Below are positions 6,801 through 10,670 of a stretch of DNA of 10,670 bases, one piece after another (position 1 is the first letter of the stretch; every line of letters begins with the position of its first letter). The translations under genes were made by a program, and so were the position numbers. Source of the DNA: Sandaracinaceae bacterium (lineage in GTDB: Bacteria > Myxococcota_A > Polyangia > Polyangiales > Sandaracinaceae); assembly GCA_020633195.1 (NCBI GenBank), contig JACKEC010000074.1, positions 1 through 10,670 of the forward strand, given 5' to 3'. Below the pieces are notes generated by a model, which had not been told where the DNA came from, did no database searches, and saw only the letters and a list, made by a program, of their open reading frames with translations.

Positions 6801-7425
6801 TGGCGACGGGCTCACCGACGTGGTCGAGGCCGACGGCACCGACGCCGACGGCGACGGTCGCGCCGACGGCGGCGACACCAACGGCAACGGGCTCGCGGAC
6901 AGCGCGGACCCGGGCGCCCGCGGGCGGCGCCTCCCCGGACCCGACACCGACATGGACGGCCTGCCCGACTGGCGTGACCTCGACACCGACGGCGACTCGG
7001 TGCCGGACGCCACCGAGGGCACCGACGGCGACCACGACGGCATGCCCGACGTGGTCCCGACAGGGAACGACGCCGACGGCGACGGCATCGACGACGCGTT
7101 CGACACGGACGCGGGCGGCACCGCGCCGAGCCAGCCCGACACCGACGGCGACGGAACGCCGGACTGGCGCGACCCCGACGACGACGGCGACATGATCCCG
7201 ACGATCGAAGAGGACGGGAACGGCGACGGGATCCTCACGAACGACGACGAGGACGGCGACGGCGTCCCGGACTACCTCGACCCGCGCCAGCCGATGACGC
7301 CGGGCGGGCTCTCGGGCGGCGCGCTGTGCACCGCGTCGGCGGCGCGCGCGCCGGCGTACGGGATGGCGCTGCTGCTCTTCGTCGCCGCGCTCGCCCTCCT
7401 CGAGCGCCGCCGGCGCCGGCGCTAG
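3871..7425 (+). CDS. Large secreted Cys-rich, calcium-repeat surface protein with MYXO-CTERM-like tail
   Basis: The product is 1184 aa from the TTG at 3871 (the TTG at 3844 would add 9). A signal peptide (residues 1-25, ending ARA before Gln26) sends it across the inner membrane. Residues about 28-250 form an unrecognised domain with an EF-like DANNDGEFE segment. Residues about 280-834 are cysteine-rich, with four tandem 81-82-residue units at 375-701. Residues 835-1137 hold about 19 Asp-rich DxDGDGxxD repeats of thrombospondin type 3/calcium-binding style. The tail (1145-1184) has GGLSGGALC, a hydrophobic helix and six Arg, resembling the MYXO-CTERM signal processed by myxosortase to give an outer-surface protein. 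Such proteins are typical of myxobacterial envelopes; roles in adhesion or fibre formation are possible but not shown. No enzyme motif is visible. Its stop overlaps the convergent kinase stop by 4 bp. Confidence 0.9.
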   Translation: MRLPACVSFALALSVSVSFGSVARAQSCLGTCSVSGDACGADLGCGGGRTCAGACAPPAAFPAAMAFAAVQCADPGAIPSQDPCTDEARDHRNIIGGGATPAYQYSQDGTYFYLRIRVEADPRQATALRAFAWGFGLDANNDGEFEAYITAIGQGMADRVEIQDQDPDNGVSPSFVLGTGRAPDTALYPVLTDGSGRTWVDVQLAPGGNFCADDTDGGDYFLSVAVPLAILADLGALGGVIAYGGSSSAFTGIQNDIVCADGTTSCRTGATCPTGICLASGSCAPPVPPIFTGCVAADTNMDGVDEGCTTGTPRCLVGGGTSVCVECITDAGCNDLNDCSADACVANACVHTAEPMGTTCMGGTCDGDPTTPMCIGCTAASDCDDGNECTTEACTAGACSSTVAMAGTTCTGGVCDGVATPTCVTCIDDATGRMVDSGCSSGTPICDTSGTAPVCVACLAAAHCDDGNECTTDACTAGVCSSTELVAGTTCSAGVCNGSSTAPACVDCIDDAAGTMTDSGCTAGAPVCETSGASPMCTGCATAADCDDGNECTADACTAGTCGRAPVAAGTMCTGGVCNGVAGMAACVACVDDAAGGATDTGCTSATPRCDTSGAAPTCVGCMVAADCDDGIECTTDSCAAGACVRAVAPAGTLCAGGVCDGTAGSPMCLACVDDATGADRDSGCTAASPICDESGSAPVCTACVDAGPGTDPGCAMPTEVCAGTGASRTCVDCEDTETGTGTDFGCDAMTPICGATMAGSVRCVECTLDTECPTGERCNMASGTCAMGCSDDSDCSAPTPVCDTVSGMCVECVDDGSCRGRQECGTGNVCTYPDSDGDGTTDEVDLDDDNDGIPDVDELGGMDRSVDTDGDGVQDFEDPDSVVCDDADADGICDELPSSVDFDGDGVPNHLDLDADGDGLTDLREGGGVDANGDGLVDGFVDLDGNGLDDGVMASPLPLPNTDGTGGPDFLDLDSDGDGLTDVVEADGTDADGDGRADGGDTNGNGLADSADPGARGRRLPGPDTDMDGLPDWRDLDTDGDSVPDATEGTDGDHDGMPDVVPTGNDADGDGIDDAFDTDAGGTAPSQPDTDGDGTPDWRDPDDDGDMIPTIEEDGNGDGILTNDDEDGDGVPDYLDPRQPMTPGGLSGGALCTASAARAPAYGMALLLFVAALALLERRRRRR
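4993..5973 (+). repeat. Four tandem 12-cysteine protein repeats
   Basis: Units at 4993-5235 (81 codons), 5236-5481, 5482-5727 and 5728-5973 (82 codons each) encode residues 375-701. Each has 12 Cys in fixed register. Module A carries DCDDGNECTTDAC then AGxxCxxGVCxG; module B carries CxDDAxG, DSGCxxxxPxC and a final xPxC. A diverged B-then-A pair precedes the array (about 4737-4992) and two more B-like modules follow (about 5974-6150). Even Cys numbers suggest a chain of disulfide-bonded domains. Confidence 0.85.
6373..7281 (+). repeat. Array of thrombospondin type 3-like calcium-binding repeats
   Basis: Residues 835-1137 contain about 19 motifs of the form DxDGDGxxD (for example DTDGDGVQDFED, DADGDGLTDLRE, DTDGDGTPDWRD). 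In this family the regularly spaced Asp side chains bind Ca2+ and stiffen an extracellular stalk. One Asp-poor insertion (ASPLPLP, near 6730-6752) and one Gly/Arg/Pro-rich insertion (near 6910-6940) interrupt the array. Confidence 0.88.
7303..7422 (+). other. MYXO-CTERM-like C-terminal sorting signal
   Basis: Residues 1145-1184 comprise a Gly-rich stretch with a single Cys1153 (GGLSGGALC), a linker, a hydrophobic segment (MALLLFVAALALL) and six consecutive Arg. The order Cys motif, helix, Arg cluster at the extreme C-terminus is that of MYXO-CTERM. The usual Cys-containing motif is reduced to a single Cys here, so it is a variant. Confidence 0.7.
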
Positions 7426-8366
7426 TCCTCGCCGATCGGGAGGGTCGCGGTGCGGGCCCGCGGGGTGACCTGCGGGCCGTCGAGGTTCGCGCGCACCCAG
7501 CGGCCGAGGTCGGCGCTGCCCACCGCGTCGCGGAGCCGCCGCGCGGCGGCGAGCGCGCGCTGCAGCGCCTCGGCCGTCTCGAAGCGCTCGTCGGGGTTCT
7601 TCTCGAGGCAGGTCGAGACGATCGCGGAGAGGTCCGCCTCGAGCCCCGTCAGCTCGGGCGGGGTCGCCTCGCGGATGCGGTCCATCGTCTCGAGGGGCGT
7701 GGGGCCGTCGAAGGGGCGGGTCCCGAGCAGCAGCTCGTGGAGCATCACGCCGAAGCCGAACTGATCGCTGCGGGACGAGAGCGGCGCGCCCGAGATCTGC
7801 TCCGGGGACATGTACGCGTACTTGCCGCGCCGGATCGCGGCGGCGGTGTTGCTCGCGAGGCGGGTCGCCTTGGCGATGCCGAAGTCCGCGAGCTTCACCT
7901 CGCCGTCGCGAGAGACAAGGACGTTGCTCGGGCTGACGTCGCGGTGCACCAGGCCGAGGGGGCGGCCGTCGTCGTCGGTGAGCGAGTGGACGTACGCCAG
8001 CGCCTGCGCGACCTCCTCGGCGACGAGCAGCGCGAGGTCTCGCGACGGAGCCTCGCGACCGCGCAGCGTGTCGAGGTCGGCGCCGTGCACGTAGTCCATC
8101 CGGACGTAGTAGACGCCGTCGTCGACGCCGAGGTCGTGGACCTGCAGGAGGTTCCGGTGCGCGAGCTTGGCCCCGAGCTTCGCCTCCTCGATCAGCATGC
8201 GCTCGAGCTCCGCGTCGCCTCGGTGCTCCGCGCGGAGGACCTTCAGCGCGACGAGCTTCTCGAAGCCGCTCGCGCCGACTGCGATCGCCTTGAAGACCTC
8301 CGCCATGCCGCCGTGGCCGAGCGGCGCGACGATCCGGTAGGGGCCGATGCGGCGGGGGATCGCCAT
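7422..8366 (-). CDS. Soluble serine/threonine protein kinase (Hanks type)
   Basis: This 314-aa protein is a complete eukaryotic-like kinase domain. The glycine loop LGHGGMAEVF (16-25), Lys42 in VALKV, the alpha-C Glu near 60-61, the catalytic loop HRDVSPSN (141-148, with Asp143 and Asn148), DFG (161-163) and SPE (187-189, in place of APE) are all present, followed by SDQFGFG (200-206). The activation loop carries Ser/Thr residues (ASNTAAAIRR) for autophosphorylation. There is no transmembrane helix or PASTA/sensor domain, so it acts in the cytosol. The short C-terminal tail ends RTATLPIGED. The ATG at 8366 lies just before IGPYRIV, where kinase domains begin; the longer frame to 9194 only antisenses the neighbouring gene. 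Its start nearly touches that of the divergent FHA activator, and its stop shares CTAG with the surface-protein gene. The proposed targets (the FHA activator or its partners) are inference. Confidence 0.93.
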   Translation of the reverse strand: MAIPRRIGPYRIVAPLGHGGMAEVFKAIAVGASGFEKLVALKVLRAEHRGDAELERMLIEEAKLGAKLAHRNLLQVHDLGVDDGVYYVRMDYVHGADLDTLRGREAPSRDLALLVAEEVAQALAYVHSLTDDDGRPLGLVHRDVSPSNVLVSRDGEVKLADFGIAKATRLASNTAAAIRRGKYAYMSPEQISGAPLSSRSDQFGFGVMLHELLLGTRPFDGPTPLETMDRIREATPPELTGLEADLSAIVSTCLEKNPDERFETAEALQRALAAARRLRDAVGSADLGRWVRANLDGPQVTPRARTATLPIGED

Positions 8367-8384
8367 GCTGCTACGATCCCGCTC

Positions 8385-8388
8385 GAGG
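8385..8388 (+). promoter_or_regulatory. Shine-Dalgarno site favouring the GTG start of the FHA activator
   Basis: GAGG lies 6 nt before the GTG at 8395. A competing ATG at 8365 has GGGGGA (8354-8359) 5 nt upstream. The two cannot be separated from sequence alone. Confidence 0.4.
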
Positions 8389-8394
8389 CCCGTC

Positions 8395-9741
8395 GTGTCC
8401 ACGGTCGCCACGATCCACAGCGATGCCCTCGGCCCCCGGAGCGCCGACGGGCTGCAGCTCGTCGTGTTCGAGGGCCCCGACCGCGGGCGCGCCGTCCGCC
8501 TCGACGCGCCGCGCACGGTGGGCACGGACACGGCCTGCGATCTGGTGCTGACCGACGACCGCGTGTCGCGCCGCCACGTGCGGGTCGGGCCCGGGGCCGA
8601 CGGAGGGATCTCCGTCGAGGACCTCGAGAGCAAGAACGGCACGCAGCTCGAGGGCTCGCGGGTGGAGCGCGCGCACGTCGGCGTCGGCGCCACCCTCAAG
8701 GTCGGGCGCACGTTCCTTCGCGTCGCGCCGCTCTCGCAGCCGCTCGTGGTCACGCCGACCCAGGAGCGCCGCTTCGGCGAGATGGTCGCGGAGAGCCTCA
8801 CCATGCGCGAGGTGTTCGCGGTGCTCGCGCTGGCCGCGCGGACGGACGTCCACGTGCTGCTCGAGGGCGAGACCGGCGTGGGCAAGGAGCTCGCGGCGCG
8901 CGGGGTCCACCTCGCGAGCCCGCGCCGCGAGGGTCCGTTCGTGACCGTCGACTGCTCGGCGCTCCCGCCGTCGCTGATCGAGAGCGCCCTGTTCGGCCAC
9001 GTGCGCGGCGCGTTCACGGGCGCCGCGGCGGCGCGGGACGGCGCGTTCGTGCGCGCGTCGGGGGGGACGCTGTTCCTCGACGAGCTCGACTCGGCGCCCC
9101 CGGACACGCAAACCCGCTTGCTTCGCGCGATCGAGCGTCGCCGCGTCCAACCGGTCGGCGGCGACGACGAGCGCGAGGTCGACATCCGCCTCATCGCGGC
9201 CTCGCGGCGCGACCTCTCGGCGCTCGTCGCGAGCGGGGAGCTGCGCGCGGACCTGTTCTATCGGCTGTCGGTGATGCGGATCCGGATCCCGCCTCTGCGC
9301 GAGCGCCGCGAGGACGTGGCCCCCACCGCGCGCGAGATCCTGATCCGGCAAGGGATGGCGGACCCGGGCCCCATCGCCGGGCCGAACCTCGATCGGCTCT
9401 TCGCGCACGACTGGCCGGGCAACGCGCGCGAGCTCCGCAACGTGCTCGAGCGTGCCCGCGTGCTGAGCCCCGAGGCCACCTCCTTCGGCGAGCTGGGCGT
9501 GTCGCTCGCGCCGATCCACGAGCCGGGCGGGCTGCGCGTCCGGGGCGACCTGCCGTTCCACGACGCCAAGCGCGAGGTGCTCGACGCGTTCGAGCGCGCG
9601 TACGTCGAGGACCTGATCGCGCGTCACGAGGGCAACCTGACGGCGGCCGCGCGGGCGGCGGGGCTCGACCGGAAGAGCTTGCGTCGCCTGGCGCAGAAGC
9701 ACGGCCTCAGCGCTCCCCGAAGCGAAGGACCAGCGCGGTGA
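8395..9741 (+). CDS. Sigma54-dependent transcriptional activator with N-terminal FHA domain
   Basis: This 448-aa protein (from GTG 8395; ATG 8365 or 8347 would add 10 or 16 residues) has three parts. An FHA domain, about residues 20-112, has GTDTACDLVL (43-52), SRRH (58-61) and SKNGT (79-83), the residues that bind phosphothreonine. The AAA+ sigma54-interaction domain, about 125-352, has Walker A GETGVGKE (158-165), the sigma54-contacting GAFTGA loop (205-210), Walker B LFLDELD with Asp229/Glu230, RADLFYRL (284-291) and WPGNARELRN (340-349). A Fis-type helix-turn-helix lies at about 412-438 (LTAAARAAGLDRKSLRRLAQ). With GAFTGA intact it should open sigma54 promoters by ATP hydrolysis. The FHA in place of a receiver domain points to control by Thr phosphorylation, fitting the flanking kinase and phosphatase. 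Sensor I reads ASRRDL instead of the common ATNRDL. Confidence 0.93.
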   Translation: MSTVATIHSDALGPRSADGLQLVVFEGPDRGRAVRLDAPRTVGTDTACDLVLTDDRVSRRHVRVGPGADGGISVEDLESKNGTQLEGSRVERAHVGVGATLKVGRTFLRVAPLSQPLVVTPTQERRFGEMVAESLTMREVFAVLALAARTDVHVLLEGETGVGKELAARGVHLASPRREGPFVTVDCSALPPSLIESALFGHVRGAFTGAAAARDGAFVRASGGTLFLDELDSAPPDTQTRLLRAIERRRVQPVGGDDEREVDIRLIAASRRDLSALVASGELRADLFYRLSVMRIRIPPLRERREDVAPTAREILIRQGMADPGPIAGPNLDRLFAHDWPGNARELRNVLERARVLSPEATSFGELGVSLAPIHEPGGLRVRGDLPFHDAKREVLDAFERAYVEDLIARHEGNLTAAARAAGLDRKSLRRLAQKHGLSAPRSEGPAR

Positions 9742-10480
9742 TGTTGTCGGTCCCGCCGGCCTCGTAGGCGGCGGCGACGAGCTCCGTGCACGCGGCCTCG
9801 GCGCTCTTGCAGGACAGCCCGCGCGCGATGGCGTCGTCGCCGAGGGGGTCCGAGAGCCCGTCCGAGCAGAGCAGGAGCACGTCCCCCGCCTCCACGCGCT
9901 CGACGCGCAGATCGGGGCGCGTGTTGGGCGAGAAGCCGATGGCCCGCGTGATGATGTGCCCGAGGTTGGCGGGGTGCTCCATCTGGCCGGTGGCTCGCAG
10001 CTCCTCGATGAGCGAGTGGTCGCGCGTGAGCGCGTCGAGCTCGCCGTCGCGGAGGCGATAGATGCGGCTGTCCCCGACGTGCGCGAGGACCGCGTCGTGT
10101 CCGTCGAGCGCGACCGCCACCACCGTCGACCCCATCTGCGCGAGGACCCCTTTTCGCCGCGCCATCACCTGCTGGTTCGCGATGCGGATGGCGACCGCGA
10201 TCAGGTTCTGCACGAAGCTGCGCCCCGGCTCGAGCCCCCACGGCCACGTCGCGTCCCCGTCGGCGGCGTTGCGCGCGACGAAGCGCTCGATGCTCCCCAC
10301 GACGACGGCGCTCGCGACCTCGCCCCCGTGATACCCACCCATCCCGTCCGCGACGGCGAAGACGCCTCGATCCGTGTCGAGGAGGTACGCGTCCTCGTTG
10401 TTGTCCCGCCGTCCGACGTGCGTCGCCGCCGCAGCGTCGACCGTGAGCTCGGACCAGCACCCCCAGCGTGTCGTGTTCAT
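9707..10480 (-). CDS. PP2C-family serine/threonine phosphatase (PrpC/PstP-like)
   Basis: This 257-aa soluble phosphatase carries all the metal-dependent PP2C motifs: RRDNNEDAY (24-32), VADGMGG (43-49, Asp45/Gly46), MGSTVVAV (116-123), HVGDSRIYRLRDGEL (134-148), LTRDHS (151-156), CSDGLSD (205-211) and GGTDNITALVL (242-252). The family removes phosphate from Ser/Thr using two Mn2+ or Mg2+ held by these aspartates. The ATG at 10480 is fixed by AAGGAG 8 nt upstream; a longer reading adds only Pro/Ala-rich sequence. The 3' end overlaps the convergent FHA activator gene by 35 bp. It is the likely antagonist of the nearby kinase, by analogy with kinase-PP2C pairs elsewhere; direct reversal of that kinase's marks is inference. 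Confidence 0.95.
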   Translation of the reverse strand: MNTTRWGCWSELTVDAAAATHVGRRDNNEDAYLLDTDRGVFAVADGMGGYHGGEVASAVVVGSIERFVARNAADGDATWPWGLEPGRSFVQNLIAVAIRIANQQVMARRKGVLAQMGSTVVAVALDGHDAVLAHVGDSRIYRLRDGELDALTRDHSLIEELRATGQMEHPANLGHIITRAIGFSPNTRPDLRVERVEAGDVLLLCSDGLSDPLGDDAIARGLSCKSAEAACTELVAAAYEAGGTDNITALVLRFGER

Positions 10481-10488
10481 GTATGCCG

Positions 10489-10494
10489 CTCCTT
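10489..10494 (-). promoter_or_regulatory. Shine-Dalgarno site of the PP2C gene
   Basis: On the minus strand AAGGAG lies 8 nt before the ATG at 10480, an ideal spacing that fixes the start. Confidence 0.8.
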
Positions 10495-10539
10495 GCCAGG
10501 CCCGTGCCGAAGGCGGCGGCGCGATCCCAACGCCTCGCG

Positions 10540-10559
10540 GCGGGGCGCTCGCGCCCCGC
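10540..10559. repeat. Inverted repeat (8-bp stem)
   Basis: GCGGGGCG (10540-10547) and CGCCCCGC (10552-10559) pair around the loop CTCG. It lies 60 bp upstream of the PP2C start in non-coding DNA, and its arms match those of the next hairpin. No T tract follows on either strand. Confidence 0.6.
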
Positions 10560-10570
10560 ACCCACGCCGA

Positions 10571-10610
10571 GACTCAGGCGGACCGGGGCGTCAGCGCCCC
10601 GAGCTGAGTC
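10571..10610. repeat. Nested inverted repeat (7 + 7 bp)
   Basis: The outer arms GACTCAG (10571-10577) and CTGAGTC (10604-10610) enclose the inner arms CGGGGCG (10584-10590) and CGCCCCG (10595-10601) with loop TCAG. The asymmetric bulges are 6 and 2 nt. The inner stem repeats the 10540-10559 stem. It could be a leader structure, a terminator of a gene outside the window, or a small palindromic repeat element. Confidence 0.6.
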
Positions 10611-10650
10611 CCTACCCCCGTCCTCGAGGCTGAAACCGCATGGAGGTCGT

Positions 10651-10669
10651 GGCCGCGCGAAGCGCGGCC
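10651..10669. repeat. 8-bp inverted repeat with GAA loop at the right edge
   Basis: GGCCGCGC (10651-10658) and GCGCGGCC (10662-10669) pair around GAA. The core GCGAAGC is a known very stable mini-hairpin in DNA. An ATG at 10640 opens a plus-strand frame through this hairpin to the window edge, but with too few codons to call a gene. Confidence 0.6.
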
Positions 10670-10670
10670 G

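Noticed and set aside
3727..7035. 1102-codon minus-strand open frame opposite the surface-protein gene
   Set aside because: Its translation is low-complexity Val/Ala/Arg repeats mirroring the Asp/Gly/Cys repeats on the plus strand. It has no family motif and lacks stops only because of the GC-rich codons opposite; the plus-strand reading has a signal peptide, domains and tail.
7408..7421. Perfect 14-bp palindrome CGCCGGCGCCGGCG at the surface-protein end, as a terminator
   Set aside because: It has no loop and no T tract, and it is explained by the CGC/CGG codons of the C-terminal Arg run.
8371..9702. 443-codon minus-strand open frame opposite the sigma54 activator
   Set aside because: Arg/Ala/Asp/Glu-rich with no motif, while the plus-strand reading contains every sigma54-activator motif.
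10494..10509. Sigma54-like -24/-12 match on the minus strand (CGGCACGGGCCTGGCA) before the PP2C gene
   Set aside because: The invariant GG and GC are correctly spaced and the neighbouring gene is a sigma54 activator, but transcription would start near 10483, downstream of the strong Shine-Dalgarno site at 10494-10489 and 3 nt before the ATG. Two other consensus bases also differ.
10640..10670. Possible plus-strand gene start (ATG 10640, MEVVAARSAA) at the right edge
   Set aside because: Only ten codons are visible, the nearest GAGG is 11 nt upstream, and the frame runs through a hairpin; a minus-strand gene ending at the TAG at 10614-10612 is equally possible.

Overview
The window looks like chromosomal DNA of a myxobacterium (phylum Myxococcota, probably Polyangia and possibly Sandaracinaceae-like). 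The base composition is extremely GC-rich with G/C at nearly every third codon position. There is a huge secreted cysteine-rich, calcium-repeat protein with a MYXO-CTERM-like tail. The Ser/Thr kinase carries the HRDVSPSN catalytic loop common in myxobacteria and sits beside an FHA-containing sigma54 activator. The phylum rests on these features; any finer placement is inference. I see no tRNA, rRNA, CRISPR array, insertion sequence or phage gene.

Left block (1-2177, all minus strand, read right to left): a TerB-like acidic-motif protein, a 3-hydroxybutyryl-CoA dehydrogenase, a probable lipidated envelope protein, and the first 43 codons of a second lipoprotein that runs off the left edge. Spacings are 24 bp, 35 bp and a 14-bp overlap, so they could form one operon. 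A 104-bp divergent region (2178-2281) separates this block from a plus-strand gene for an HtrA-type serine protease. That protease has no signal peptide and no PDZ domain, but has a C-terminal domain resembling YbjN or secretion-chaperone folds.

Middle block (3398-7425): a small unknown minus-strand gene (110 aa) lies divergent to a 1184-aa surface protein. The surface protein consists of a signal peptide, an unknown N-terminal domain, tandem 81-82-residue units with 12 cysteines each, about 19 aspartate-rich thrombospondin-type-3-like calcium repeats, and a C-terminal sorting tail (Gly-rich/Cys, hydrophobic helix, six Arg).

Right block (7422-10480): a compact phospho-signalling locus with a soluble Ser/Thr kinase (minus), an FHA-AAA+-Fis sigma54 activator (plus, divergent from the kinase with almost no space between starts), and a PP2C phosphatase (minus, converging on the activator with a 35-bp overlap). 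By family knowledge these are a phosphothreonine writer, reader/effector and eraser; that they act on one another is inference. The last 190 bases carry three strong hairpins and no certain gene.

A general feature is tight packing. All three convergent gene ends lie 3 bp apart or overlap (3394/3398, 7425/7422, 9741/9707), with no recognisable intrinsic terminator between them.
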